Assembly: GCA_013399695.1 (NCBI GenBank)
Contig: VXAU01002306.1
Location: 26,583-90,582, forward strand
Length of the DNA stretch: 64,000 nucleotides
Source of the DNA: Formicarius rufipectus
Lineage: Eukaryota; Chordata; Aves; Passeriformes; Formicariidae
Reading direction: 5' to 3'
This document shows, one piece after another, positions 12,271 to 25,929 of this stretch. The first letter of the stretch is position 1, and every line of letters starts with the position of its first letter. The position numbers were made by a program, and so were the translations under genes. Under the pieces are notes generated by a model that ran no database searches, was not told the DNA's origin, and saw nothing but the letters and a program-made list of their open reading frames with translations.

Positions 12271-13311
12271 GTAACCAGCTAACAGTCTGCAGGAGGAGCA
12301 CGTTAGTCTAAAAAGCAGAGCATGCATATTATGCAATTTTACAGCATGGCTTTCCATACCTAATATTTTAATAGAAACTGGAGTTGCTTTGTACAGATGA
12401 ATTGAAATTCTGTGTGTTACCAGTATACAAATTTTATTTACAGTTGCAGTTGGTGTAGGTGCAATGACAGTATTAAACTTAAAAGTGCCTCTCAAGTTTA
12501 TAAATGCCAACTTGATACTAAACATATTAATACTCTGTTAAAATTAGCAGTCAATTTACTTGAATATTGGAGGTTAGCCAGGGATGGATCTGAAGTTGTA
12601 TTAGGTATATCGTACTGGTCTGAATACATCATACGCTGTTGCAAAAGCATTGTGCTAATTTTAGCTTACAAAGAGGATGAAGATAAACTGCCTGCTGCTA
12701 GTTTGCCATATGCTATCCTGGTGATAATATTCAAGTCAAAAATATTCTGCAGAGAGCCTTATTGTTTCACTAAAAGAAAAGTGGAAAAGAGTTAAGCAAA
12801 TTTCTGCTCCGTAAATATATACAAAATAATGAAATAAAGCAAATCTCAAATGCTGGTAGATGAGATCTGTGAAATTTGTTTTGGTTTTATTGGCTTTCAT
12901 GGGAGTCAACAATTTGTTTTAGTATATATTTGATCCAATTTTATCCATTTCTCGCATGTAAATCTTAAAATCAATCTAAATAAAAATTGATCTTTGTTCT
13001 GTAGGCAAAAATATAGTCTGATTTGCTTCTAACTAGTTAAGCCTCCCATCCTTCAAGTTTAGTACAGGAATAAAGTCTCTGCTGAGCTGATTTTTCAGGA
13101 ACTTCTCCTTTTGCTTTGTTTATTTAAAAACTCAAAACATATTCCACTTTCCATATGGGGAGGATTTTGCTTCTGTAACTTCACTGAGGAGCATTTGCCT
13201 TCTCCATCTGTGCCCGTGGCCGGGAGAGGGGTGCATGGGGAGGGGGTGCCCTGGACCCCTGGGGTTAGTAGGGCTGGAGGGAAGCTTTGCATTAGCAAGT
13301 GGTGAAAAGCT

Positions 13312-13328
13312 TGACCTTCGAGTGACCT
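13312..13328 (-). promoter_or_regulatory. Exact DR5 retinoic-acid response element
   Basis: TGACCT (13312-13317), five bases (tcgag), TGACCT (13323-13328). On the minus strand this reads AGGTCA-N5-AGGTCA, the canonical RAR/RXR direct repeat, with no mismatch. A further GGGTCA half-site abuts it at 13329-13334. Retinoic acid is established as an inducer of MEIS1 and MEIS2 in limb and neural development. An exact 12-base match at fixed spacing has a chance expectation of roughly 0.008 in 64 kb on both strands, assuming equal base use. The flanks (13260-13340) are repeat-free. Occupancy and conservation are not known from sequence. Confidence 0.6.
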
Positions 13329-16300
13329 GGGTCAAGCAAACCCCCCACTGAAGTGTCCCATTTGGACATGGATACCTGTGGGGTGAGGGAGGAGATAAAG
13401 GAAGGGGGAGGAAGATAAAGTAATCCCATTGACCTGGGAACTTCTCAGATATTACAAGCGAGAGAACGTCAGGAATAATAAAAGACTGGCAATATTTGCC
13501 TGCCCCCTGTATCTGCGTAATGTCATTTCCAAAGGGCTGGAGCAGATAAAGCAAATGTGCTTTCAAGTATCAGATCAATCTCTTGAAGTGATGGGGAAGA
13601 CTGGACACTCTGATCTGGTGGGTGCTGGAGAGTGTAATACAATCCTCAATGCAGCAGAGAGAATTGTATAAATGGACAAAGATCTGCTGATTACATCTTT
13701 TGCTAAAGTGTTAAGTAAAAGATCTGGCTATAAGAGATGGTGGGTCTACTATTGTCTGGTCCCCAGACTTGTTTTTATAGGGGTTTTCACAGGAACAAAT
13801 ACCAATTACCAAAATAAAAGCAAGCGGTGTGGCCGGTCCGTATCATGGTAGGACACATGCTCTTGAGTCAGTGTGGGCAGGAAGCTTGGCAGGTCTGTCC
13901 CCTACCATTGCCATTGCATCTTTATCTCTCTGCTTCATTGTTTGCCACTGAGTGCTTGAAATTCCAGTTTCCAAGTAAAAGCTTCCTGTTTCTTGCATTT
14001 GCATTCAGTTTGGTAAGACATAAATTTAGCTGTCTATTGAGGAGGGCTTTGCTTTCTTTTTTTTTTTTTTTCCTTCCCTGAAGTAAGGCAAAATAGGAAG
14101 AAGAAATTAATTATGATTTGGTGATAAGAAGTAGATTTTTGCATTTTCCCAGATTCTCAGTGGCAGGAAGCATGAGGTTGTATCCTCATGATAAGGTGAT
14201 GGATGGGTGCTAAATTCAGCCTTTCCATCCTGAGTAATTTTAGAAGGTGCCCTGAAGTCCACATCTTGTTTAGAAACAGAGCCTTCATTAGCAATAGTTT
14301 CCTTGCAGTAGCCTTGCTGCTTATAAGTTTTTACTATTCTGTGCAGTATTCAGAGCTAATAGTGTGCATACTCTTGTAGTCATCTAAATCCCGAATTTCT
14401 CTCCAGAGGGTTTCTCTTTCTCCCCGTTGACTGTGAAGGGACTCAGGGAGAACTAATGGCCTCGCTCAGACACTTAGCTGGACAGTCTGACTTACATGCT
14501 CAGAGTAATGAGGGATGAATCTGTGCTAAAACTTGTCATTCCTTTAGGAAGGAAATGTTTACTTTATGTGCAAAAGCAGAATAAAGTGGTTTCTACTGGT
14601 GGAGATTAAATGAGTGGGCTTGGGCACTGTATGTGTAGATGAGGCTGTGTCCTCTGCAGCTCCTGAGCATCTCCTGACACTTGTTGTGTTTGCAGACACG
14701 TATGGGTAGTAAATGTTCAGAAATCTTGGCATTTATAGAAAAAAAGACATATATATATATGTAATTTAAAAAAATATTATTCTAGGCAGGCATTGTCTGT
14801 GTTCCTGTCCCTAGCTGTCAAGTAGCCAGGTTTCCAAATTTCTCTGCCACCAGGATGTTGCTTGCTTAATTAGTGCTTACGAGGTTTTAGTCTAAGGTTT
14901 TCACATGGCTCTGGGAGCTGAGGGCTTAAATATAAAACCTCATGGATGGGGTTTGTGGAAATTTGTAGCAAGGCTTTTCTCAACTTCCAACTAAACACTG
15001 TTGATGTCTTGCATGAGCTGAAGGACTCCTTGAGGGAAGCCTTGAAACAAAACCTGTTGCTGCATTGAGGTGGTAGGAATGGCCATACTTGGCTTTGTTG
15101 TGCTGCTTGGGCATGAGGTCCTTGAGCAGCTGGCACTGCAGCTGTTGGGACTTCTCTCCACACTCTGTCCTTATCTGCTTTTAAGTGTAAAACCAGAGTT
15201 CAAGCTATTTCTACTCCAAACTAACACTATGTACATTGGTCCGTTTAAGTGCACTAATGTGCATTCAAAAAGGCTCATATTTCCATTTCATTTTTAGGGT
15301 CATATTTGTAGCAACCCTCACTAGAGGGTGAGGTTGAGGGGTGAGTGGTCAATAATTTTTTTATGCAGAGTTATTGAACTCTTATTTCCATTTTAAAGTC
15401 CATTTTGGACGCTGTCCTGAAAAATGTCTCCGAATTGTGCACTGTGACCTCACTGTGCCCCAGAAACTTGAAATTCAGACCTGGTTTCCTTGGGAGGCTG
15501 TGAGTACAAAACCTAGGGATGGTGCTGGAGGTTTGAAGGCATGGAGGGAGGGCGAGTTACTGGCAGCAGCAGTGTGGGCTTTCATTCAGCACCTTGTCAG
15601 CATGCCTTATCTGGGATCTTGAGGGATGGCTCTCCAGGGTAAACCCAGGGAAGGGAGCTGAGTGAGGTGTTTCCAGGGAGGCTTTCTCATGAGCTGTTCT
15701 GCTTGCTCTGCAGGAGTCGTAACCAACACAGATCCCCACAGTGCCTCGGAAAGTTGGGCTTTCCAACATGTTTGTTGAGTGCTTTGAGACTTTGACCTCC
15801 TTATTTACAACTCGTGTCATCTTTGAGTGGACATGTACAACACCTGCTGTTTTGAGCCTCTCCTTGCATGCTCTTGCATGAGGTTCATGTGCAACTTTGA
15901 ATATGCAGGAAGTTGTCTAGGCTGGTGAGGGGTGAGCATGAAGGATAGCTTCCACATGGTCTTACAGGCAGTTGCCCTCTCCAGGTCAAAATTCCCTTGT
16001 TCAGGTCACTGCTGAGATCATATTCATTGCAAATATGTTGCTTCTGTCAACGTTTTTTTTCCATAGAAACTGCTTAATATAGGTAAGAACACTTTTCAGC
16101 TGGACTTTTTGTTTCAGCCCGTGATTGCAGATGAAAATCTGTCTTCCCTTCTCATCTGCCTCAGCCACAAACTGCAGGTGCAATTCAACTGGTCAGGCAG
16201 TTAAAATGACAAAATTCAGAGTTGTTTTGCATAGAAACCAGCAGAACTATTAGCAATGGTTCAGAGGCTGGCACTGTTGGGGACTGTTCAGATAATTGGC

Positions 16301-16919
16301 AGGTATTTGTGAAAGCCTTTTCCAGTCTCAAGAGAATCACCTGTTTTGGCATCAGTGAGTATTGCTCCAGAGTTGCAATGGGAGAGAGTACAGATCTGTG
16401 ACTAGAGATGTGACTTGCTTTTTTGCCTGAGGAGCTGTGGTGACCCACTCTTAGTATGGAGACACTTGCCTGCAGGTTCTAAGGGATCAACCATACAGCA
16501 AAAGTTGTGTATGGAGGAAGCAAGGAGTTCACAAACAGTTGGAAAATTGTGTTTGCTCCACATGCGATGAGTTTATCAGAAGATAGTCATTCAGAGTGGA
16601 AATGGGAACTCGTATTTACTAGGATTTATTTGACTGCCTTGGGATGATTTGAATACAGGTTTGCAAGTGTTCTCTTTTTTATGGACATTTGTGTGTGTCT
16701 CTAATATATATATAACACAAAACTGTCCTGACCTTCATCAAAATAGTCTGCTAATATTTTGCTTGCCTTTATCAAGTTTCAGCATGAAAGAACTACTCTG
16801 ATTCATATTTTTAAGGGATGTTATTCTGACCTCAAAAACTGATACTTCCTTAGCCAGTGCCAGAAAGCCCTTTCTGTGGTTTTAGTCCTCATTTCTTGAG
16901 CAATTAAGACTCAGGTGGC

Positions 16920-17110
16920 ATCAGAATAACAACTGATTTTAATAGCCACTTTAGCCACCTCCGTCATGGGGAGGAAGCACGAAGAGCTTCTGCAGAGCCT
17001 CGGAACTCTGCGGTGTGACCTCAAGTGACCAGACGCAAAAACCAGTGCAACTCCTGAACGGAAAGGTCTACATCATCCAAACTGTGCTGACTCTTGTCCA
17101 AGAACACACT
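16920..17110. promoter_or_regulatory. Candidate element with DR4-like nuclear receptor site
   Basis: Repeat-free block with several CpGs. It contains TGACCT (17016-17021), four bases, TGACCA (17026-17031), a one-mismatch DR4 arrangement in minus-strand orientation. DR4 sites bind RXR partners such as thyroid hormone receptor and LXR, and also COUP-TF. Whether the block is conserved is unknown. Confidence 0.3.
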
Positions 17111-17298
17111 GTTTACCTGTTCCTTCCAAACTGGTCAATTTTCTGCAAGGCCAAGATGTGGGGCTTGGGTGATTTTTTGCTTATCTCATTACAACTTGGC
17201 TGGTTTTTGTGGAGCTGCTCTTCGCTCGTTTCTAGGTATATGTTGAAGATTGTGTTTTCTGTTTTGGCGATTGAAGCTGAACATTCCCACTGTTGACC

Positions 17299-17314
17299 TA
17301 TATATATATATATA
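17299..17314. repeat. (TA)n microsatellite
   Basis: Eight uninterrupted TA units. Short TA runs of the same kind also occur near 14749 and 16705. Confidence 0.9.
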
Positions 17315-20300
17315 CACCTCCTCCTTTGTGTCTGAAGGTATTTGTATATTCATCTGCAGATGTGCAGCCTGACCACTTCAATTAAAAGCAACAAATCTTA
17401 ACAGTTAATTCCAAAATTCATCCTGCTGAAGGCAATGTCTGAAAACACACCGCCATGAGCATGAAGCAGCCAAACTTCTGTCTGGCCCTCAGGACATGTA
17501 CCCAGGCCTTAATGAAGGGTGGGGTTTTCCTAATCCCAATAAATAGATTTTGTTTGGGAAGGTGAGAGGCAGAAAGAGAGAATGTTATTTTCTCAGTCTG
17601 AAATAAAAGGCTATTTATGCCTAATACATTGGCAGAATTATTCCAGAGTAATTCATCCATGAGAAAATATGATCCTTGTGTCACTGCCAAGGTCAGAGAG
17701 ACCTATGGTGATCTGTGGAGTAAGTTCAGGTCACCCAAGTTAAATCTGCCCAGGGGCTGACTTAGCTCATGCACCACATTTTTTCCAAGATTAATACGAG
17801 CAAACATCTTCTATAGATGAAGGCAGGACTAAGACTGTGGTCAACTCTCTTCTTTGAGCCAAGACCTCCTGCTTTTCCGTTCTCCTTTCCAGGTTGCTCT
17901 TTCATTTCCTTTCCATTCTTCTCTTTTCCCGCCATTTACAGGATACTTAGGAAAACCTGTCTTTTCCTTTATGTGGCAACTGATGCCTATAAAACCTTTC
18001 TTGATATCTGCATGCACAGGAAGGACACGAGGACATTGCTGGTATTTGACCCGGTGCAGCACTGGCTGCCTCTGAGTGTGTGTGGTGTGTCCTTGCACAT
18101 CCATCGAGCAGCACGTCTTGAAAGCTGAGGTGAAAACGATGGGGTACATGGCAGAAATAACCTCAGATGAGAAGGTACCATCTGAACAACATGATATTTG
18201 GCAGTTTTGAAGGTGAAGCTGGTGATTTTTGTAGGCACTGGATGCTGCCTCAGGAGGAGACAGACTGAGTGGTGAGCTGGGCAGGGGAGAGTCCTCTTCA
18301 ATCACTGCTGGGTGGAAGGGGCGAGACAAGGTCCTCAGCCTATTCAAGAAGGATGAGGTTGTGTAATCAGAAGAGCAAGGTTACTCTTCCACGTAGTCTG
18401 CACCTGCCATGGGGAAGCTGATGTCTGTGGTTTCAGCCTGCCAGAACCTGAGGTTTTCTCTAGCTTCCTTGGTTGCTCATTCATGTCATTTAAAGTACAT
18501 CGAATTATGGAAAGCAGTCAGTTTTTGCTTTCTACACATTTCTACTGCTGTTGCTCTTAGAGATAATGACAAATGCTGTGAATTGAAAAAGAAACACCAG
18601 AAATAATTTTGGCTTGCTTTTTGAAGGATGTATGGATTTTGTTTATTTTTTTCTTAAGAGACTGGCTGGCTTTTTGCTGTGGCCCAACTTTGCTTTGAGA
18701 TTTCTATGGGATTTTGGTTAAACACTCTTATTGTGAAGGAATGGAGTCAGAGATGAACTGGAAATGGATAACTTCTTCCTCCTGCAGTTGGAACTTTGAT
18801 GCCACTTGATGTAGTGACAAATAATAATCAAAGTTTGAAGTGCACTAGAAGTTTGTCCCTTTCCTCCCATCATTTTGCCTATTCAAGGTAGTTGTAGGTA
18901 GGTGATATTTAGAAATATGTAGTGATGGAAGGTTAAAGAGATAAAAATAAGGTGCACATGCACCAGTAGATGATATTCAGGGAAATTTTTTGAGTGTCCA
19001 GCACTGATCTGACTTTTCTTTCACCTTCATTGCATGTTCTGGACTCTAAGAACTGTTTGTCCGTGGGTGATTTGCATTTGAATTTGTTGTTTGTTTGTTT
19101 TAGTTTGGAAAAAAACCCACACTCTAAACTGTAACTGCAATGTAAATCAAACATCAAAACACCAGAAGCTGTGATAGAAAGTTGTAGGAAACCAAAAACA
19201 TAGCAGTGGCATGAATACATTAAGCTGGAGCTAAAGGGGATGTACTAACTGAGTAGGACTGAAGTGTCTGAAAGGACTGGCTGCTCCTGGGTGGGACCAT
19301 CAGGGGATCCCAGCTTTACTGCTGAGCCTGGTGGCCAATGACCAGCTGTGAGGAGCAGCGTCAAGACCATTGCCTCATCCCTGTTCCCCAAAGGGCTCTT
19401 CAATACCTCTGAGTTTTCAGGCTCTGCTGTAGGGGATGAGCAGATTTGCCTTTTGTGTTGGCAGAGGGACATTCAAGTGAAGGAACATCTTGTGTGCGCT
19501 TGGCTCTGTCAAATGTACTCTTTTTGGCTTCTGCTCCTCTTTCCTAAGGAGTCATGGATGCTCCAGAGCAACCAGCTTTTGTTGGAGGAACAAGAGCACT
19601 GGATTTAGGATACTGGGCAGCAAGGAGCACTGGGAAGAGCACAGGGAAAACACGAATTTTTTTTTAATGCCCTTCCTTTAAGATGTCTGACAGAGATATG
19701 CTTATTTAACAATTCAGGTGTGTTTTTCTGAGCTGATTACATGCTTGGTAACATAAAGTTTTGTCTTTGGGTGGGGGAAGCAGGCTGCTCTTGAGCATTC
19801 CAGACAGCACTAGGGCAGGATGAGGGAAGGAAATTCATGGGGCAGTCCAAATGCCATCCAATCAGTTCATGATTGCAAATACTTCTTATATTTGCTTAGA
19901 AAAGAGGAGCATAAGTGTTTTTGGGTCCATCTCTTGCCCTCTTATATGGAGCCCAGATCCTGGAAGATTCCCAAATCCCTGACATTCTGAACTTCTCTTG
20001 GCTAGTGGTTCAGGCCACTGGAGAGGTGAACCTCGAAGACACCTTGTGGAAGCAGTTCTTCTAGGTGGATGTGGCCAATCGTCTTCTCTGCCCCGGGGAA
20101 CCACCATCCTGCCTCAGAAAGGGTTTTGGATTAACACTGTAACAAATACAAATTTTCTTCCTCTTGTTTTAAGTAAAAATAATCAATTTGTTCCTCAAAC
20201 TGAAAGACAGATGTCATTTCCATAGCTTCCCAGTCAGGAGAGTTCAGTGGCTGTGATGTGCTGGAGCAGTGGCTGCAGCAAGTGGATCTTTATAACATTG

Positions 20301-23300
20301 TGTAAGATGATGGGTGGTTTTCAGCAATGGCAGTGGAAGATGTTGGTAATGTCAAAAGAGGAAAGGTAGATGAGATGGAGGTATTTTATTCTCATCCCTT
20401 TCAGTTCTGCTTTTTGCAGTTGCAAAGTGACAGCTACATGTGGGGAAATAGAGAGTGTGATGCTGCCATGGCATGCAAAGTGAAGTTCAATGTTAGTTTT
20501 CTTGGGTTTTATTGTCAGATGTAGCTGATGGGCTGGAGAGAGGGAAAATAAAAGTTTCTTGGTTTTGATGTTACTTTAAAATGGGTGAATGGGTTTGCAT
20601 AGCCACAAGAACTTTTTCACTCGACTCAAACTACCTGGCAAGTTCCAGTTGGAAATATCTCATGTGGGTTTGGTAGGTCAAGAATCCTGATGTGCTTGAG
20701 CTGCAGCTAGACTAATTCTCTCACATTTTTGTAGCTGTAGGACTCCTGTGGCATAGGCGATCCAGCTCTGCAAAAGAGGGTCTGGGGCAAACAGTGTCTG
20801 AATTGTTGATCCTGCCGTGCACATGGGAGCTTGGGCCAGCACTGATTGCTCCTGAACTGGCCCCCCAGAAAATGCCTTAGTTAGGTTAAGCAATCCCAGG
20901 TATTTTGGTTTGTCTTGCCCAACAATTACTTGTTTTAAAAAAAAAAAAAACTTTTTTCAGTAGAAGAAACCTAATTTTGAATGGTTTGGACAGTATCAAG
21001 GTTCTGGCACATATTTCCTGTTGTAAAACTTGAAATCTACAGCATCTTCTCCTCTGGAGCAAGTGTGTAGGCAGGGCCCAGGGCAATTTAGCTGTGTTTA
21101 GGGAAGGCAGCCTGCTTAAATGCTCCACATAATAAACTGTTTCTACAGATAATGCGTCCCCTAGTTTATGCATAATATGCCTCTGATCTTTGATTTGAGC
21201 CTCTTATAGCTGCTTGTGCTCAGTCCAAGAGTCAAGTGTCTTAGAAGCTGGATAAACACAAAGATAGAGCCAGTAGTCAAGGAGCTATAGAGATTTACAG
21301 AAGTTGACCTTGTGGCCATTTGGGGTATTAATTGGGCATATTTCCACCATGGCAGAGCAGTCCTATGCTCCTGCTGCTTCTTGTGCTCCTGCTTTACAAG
21401 GGAGTAAGTCTGACCAAATCCAATAGTTGGATTTACCCATGTCTCAGTTACATGCTGTGGACTTTTCAGGGAGAATACAACTGGTGGTATGTTTAGCTGG
21501 GAGGTCCAACTCTCCTGATGAGGTTGGAGAGAATAGGTTTTATAAAACAGATCTGTGTTTGAACAAAATGAGAGGATGATTGAAGAAGAACTTTTCCCAA
21601 TAAGTGGTAAGTTTGTCAGGGTGGTTTTTAGGTTAGGGAAAAAAAACCCAACTGTTTAAGCTTTTTGCCTTTCTTGGTTAAAGCAGGATGTTTTTCTGTT
21701 TAACCAGATACTCTTCTGTAGTCTATTTACTTCCAACTGCTCAAAGTAAACTCTTGTTGCTGGCAGCAGAAAGTTGTTTGCTTCCCATACAATGAATTGC
21801 TTTCTTTTTAGTATTTCATTCAGTGTGTAGATGCACAGCTCCAGAAATGTCTCACAACTTACCCATAGCAGTGGAGTTTTCTGAACCCATTAAAAGTGCT
21901 ACTTTGTGCAGGACAAGAGGTTTCCTTTCCTTCAGCTGTAAAAAGCTGCCAAAGAAATGAAAATGAGTAAAATCTGTGGGGTTTTCTCCTACTGTTCATC
22001 AGTGCTGTTTTTACTCTTTGCATAGACAGCAAATCTGCTCATTGATTGCCTGAAGGGAATTCAAGTCAAAAAGAAGGGTCAAGTTACTAGAAAAAGGTGC
22101 TCCTGTCTCTGGGGAACAAAGTACAATGATTCAAGAAAAAACTTTGAAAATTTGTCAAATGCCAGAGGGTAATTTATACTTGTCCACATTACTCTATCTA
22201 TGGATATTTCTGTAGGATATTTTTGCAACTGTTTCCTTTAGTATCTTGTAAATATGGATGCTATCTGTGACTGACAACCTCCTACTGTTTATCTCATGGT
22301 CTGAATCCTTACATGAAAGATGTACTGCATCTCCTTAAGAGAGGTGTGCAAACCCTGACACATGGTATTTGTTCCTTTCTAATGCTCATTTTCAACCTTG
22401 TTGTTCCTCATTAACTTTTTATTAAGTACATTTGAGAAGGCTTTCTCCTTAAGGAATATGAAAAAAAGAAAATTGGTTCCTCATCAACACCACATTTCAA
22501 ATTCACAATCAGACTTACAGCGTAGTTGTAAATATTTTTGGGGGGCTATTCTGGAGGCCATTCACTCTGTTGGGACGATTGCCATTGATCTCAGGAACTC
22601 CAGGAGATGTGCTTCCATCACATCTGACTAACCATGGATCTAGAATAATAGCAAATGTTTTCCCCTGTAAAAAGTTTGTGCAGTTATTTGATACTTTGTG
22701 AAGTACGTTTTTGCTGGGAGTCCCATTCTCAGCTTGTGTGCCTTGCTGGGCCATGCCAGGTTGAGAGAACTCAGTGGGTTAATGTTGCATAGGCAATATA
22801 TACATGCATATGTGTTTAAATTTTAAAATACAGTGTTTTGGGGAAATCTAAACTCAAGGGCCTTTTAACCTCAAAACTTCTGTTTCTCCTGACAAAATAG
22901 GTACAGCTTGATTTAGCAGCTGGACATGCACCCCAGACTATGCCAGTATCTTCCAGCTCTCTCCTGGCAGACCTGAGCACTCAGCCCCTGTGCTGCTTAG
23001 CTTGCCTCCTTTTCCTGGGTTGGTCTAAGGAGGAATGATCATTTCTGAGTAGTGAACTTACCCTTCTGTACTTGTGGGCATGAATAATAGCTGCCCTGAC
23101 TCACATCAGAGTCATTTGGGTGTGACTTCTGCTCGCCACATTCCTATGCCAAGTTTGAGCTAGTTGTGTCAGAAAGAATTTTAAAATATATATACATAAG
23201 AAAAAATTTCCACATTCTTCTTTGATTGCCCAATCCATTCAGTGCTGGTGGTCTGAAATGATAATCCTTGTTTTATTTCCTGTGAACACGAGGTTGTAGC

Positions 23301-25149
23301 AGATTCCCCCTCTCTCGCTTTACAGAAAAGCTTGTTGTATCCCTGGACCTGCTTTTTGAGAATTCATGATTTTGTGCCTTATAGGAAAATTTCACACATA
23401 AGCCTGGCTTCGCTCCGCAAAAAAACTCATCATGGTGAATGTGTGGGTATCCAGCAAACTGGAGTTTTGTTTCTGTAAGGGCTAACATAGGTAAAACTGT
23501 GGAGATTATAGTTGTTAGTCTAACTCAGTACACCACATTGAAGAAAGGTTAGAGAAAGTTATTTTGCCATTTAAAATAGCTCTAGTACATTATGTTGTTG
23601 CCTAAACTTACTAATGAAACTTCCTAATCGGTAACCTGGAAAGGTTGCTAAAGAGGTTTTAGTTCTGGGAGTAGTTAAAAGAGAAGAGAAACAACAGAGC
23701 TGTGGATGGAGAGTGAATAGTTAAATATTTGGCTTAGATAATGTAGGATTTCTCATGCTAACAGGAGCAAGAATTTGAGGAACTTGCATCTAAATGCTTG
23801 TAAAAAAATTATGATGGAATTAAAAAGGAAAAAAAATTTACATGTATGATGTTTCAGTTCCTAACACCAAATGCATTTCAGGTCTAGTTAAGAAGTCAAT
23901 AGTTTTTGTCCAAACACTGTGCATATTTAAGTTATATTAGCTCATGAAATGCAAAAGTAAGTGCAAACTGTGAAGTTTTTCTGGGAGGCAGAAGCTGCTT
24001 TTAACAAGAGAGGTTTGGACATATACAAATAAGTTCAACATAGGGAGCTTCCAGAGGACACTAATTTAGTTAGTTAGCCACTTAAAAGCTGCTCCAGGCC
24101 TTTCCTAGGGCTTTGAGTGCACATCTTTCTCTTTTGTGAACTCCTTAAAGCAGTACATTCAGGTGCCTATCTAGAACTGGACTGCAAAAGCTGGAAGGTG
24201 GTGTTCATCATATTATTTGGTAGACCTCAGCAAAGCTGGTGCCCTCCTCTTACCCCCGTCTCAGCAAATTGAACAATGACCTCAGAACCTCTCTCAGATC
24301 TCCTGGCAGAGGTGTAGAAATCATGTTTTTCAGAATAGTCTGGTTTTCTTTGATATAAAAAATACTTGTACTCCAAATGCAGGTTTGATGCTAGAACAGG
24401 GCTACATGCAGTGAGAAATAACCTGTTGAATCTGGTAAAGATAAATGTAGTAAAACTGTGTTTGGCACTTCACTGCTGGGATTTCTGGTCATTTAAAATC
24501 GTTTGAGGATCTTAGTCTAAAGAGTTGCATGCAAAGGCATGGATTTTGTAGTCAAGCAAAGAGTTGGGGTTTTCAGCCTTTTTGAAACCTCCATGACTTG
24601 GGATTGGGGATATTTATGCCATATCTGGGCATCTTCTATGGCTGAGCTCTGCCGGGTGGGTTTTGGATCTGGAGTGGCTGAAAGTTGTCCAGCTGTGCCA
24701 CACCGTCTGTCTTCCCAGTGTTGCAAGGTGATGACATTTCATTTTGGCTTGGTGTGGCAGTGAGGGAGGTGGCTTTGAATCACCAGCAAACTCCTACCAT
24801 GGTCATGGCTGCTGAAGGCAAGTGCCTGTGCCAAGTTGCTCTCCAGAAGCACCTATTTTGCCAACAAAGGTTCATAGCATCTCACCCAGGACAAAGAGAG
24901 CATTACCCACTCGAGGGGCTGCTGTAAACTCAGTTGCCCTTTGCTGCTTCTGCCTCTGGTTTTTGGAGGAGTGGGAGGGGAAGGGAAGTTGTAAGAGGCG
25001 ATGACAGTGGAGAGGGGGATGCAATGAGAGGAGCCCCTGCTGGCATGGCCAGCCTGACCCATTCAGCAGGGCTGAATACGATAAATGCTGCTTTATCCTT
25101 TCTTGAAAGGAACAAGATAGCAAGGCCTAAATGCCTGGGTGTGCTTAAA

Positions 25150-25720
25150 TAGGCAACTCTGGGACGCCAGAGTTGAGGGCGTTTGAAATTGGAGCTCCCC
25201 AACAGCCAGGGAGCTGCCACAGGTCACCTGCCTCGCTCCATGGGGACTGGCCCAGGTCTGGCCAGAAATCGTCCGCAGACGAATTGTAGTACAAATTCCT
25301 TTCTTTGTTGGTTGGCCTCTTTCACTAGACCATGGCCTATAAAAAATTGTGTAAAAACAATTCTTAAATATTGTTTGAAAGGGCAAACGGCCACGCTGAA
25401 AGGTTTGACAGTTTGACATATAGCGCCTGGTTTTGCTCGCCAGGGAGCGGGCGTGCAGAGCCCAGGCTCTCCTTCTGCTCCTTACAGGCTCTGGGTTTTT
25501 TTTTTTTCCTCTTAAATAGTGTCTAGTTGCTGTGCAGAGTTGCTGTGCTCCCAGCAATTTGACAGGCAACGAGTCTGCTTCAGTGATCTTAAATCCTTTT
25601 AGACTAATTTGCGAGCGAGCAGAAAAACAGCTAGCACCTTCGGATCCAGCACTCAAAACCAGGGAATCAGGTATTGCCAATTAAAGTGCCATTTCCAACC
25701 ATCATATCAAGACAGATTAC
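25150..25720. promoter_or_regulatory. Candidate conserved element E
   Basis: Repeat-poor block with retained CpGs (gggacgccag, aaatcgtccgcagacgaattg, aaacggccacgctg, tagcgcctgg, tttgcgagcgagc) beside AT-rich homeodomain-like segments. A 195-codon minus-strand open frame crosses it, but the translation has no recognisable domain. The lack of stops is better explained by composition. This is the upstream part of a roughly 1.2-kb unusual segment ending near 26340. Confidence 0.4.
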
Positions 25721-25743
25721 TTGCAATTCCTCTGATAATGTCA

Positions 25744-25897
25744 CACCGCGCCTAAAGAGAAAGCGAGATGGAGTTTCTCCATGGACAAAGGATCCTCATG
25801 GACCAAACTCGCCGGCGAGCGGGGCGGAGGGAGCGTGGTGAGGTCTGTGCAGACACACATGCAATATGTGCAGCGTAAAGGCGAGCGGAGCACCCGC
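25744..25897. promoter_or_regulatory. CpG-rich block 1
   Basis: About 13 CpGs in roughly 155 bases, far above the surrounding intron, including ctcgccggcgagcggggcgg. It contains the 13-mer GCGTAAAGGCGAG at 25873-25885, which recurs exactly in the CpG-rich block near 44.6 kb. CpG retention implies an unmethylated or constrained element. It is too short for a classical CpG island, and no transcription start can be assigned. Confidence 0.45.
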
Positions 25898-25929
25898 TTT
25901 GACCCCAAATAGCCATGGGCCATTCTGAA

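Noticed and set aside
15585..15606. REST/NRSF-like element starting TTCAGCACC
   Set aside because: Only the left half fits; the right half does not match the consensus at any allowed spacing.
17841..18347. 168-codon minus-strand open frame
   Set aside because: No recognisable domain, and a Ser/Pro- and Lys-rich low-information translation. It overlaps other equally long chance frames on both strands.
25093..25680. 195-codon minus-strand open frame, the longest in the window
   Set aside because: It lies antisense in intron 7 across a CpG-retaining candidate regulatory block. The translation shows no recognisable domain, signal peptide or repeats. CpG-richer composition explains the lack of stops.
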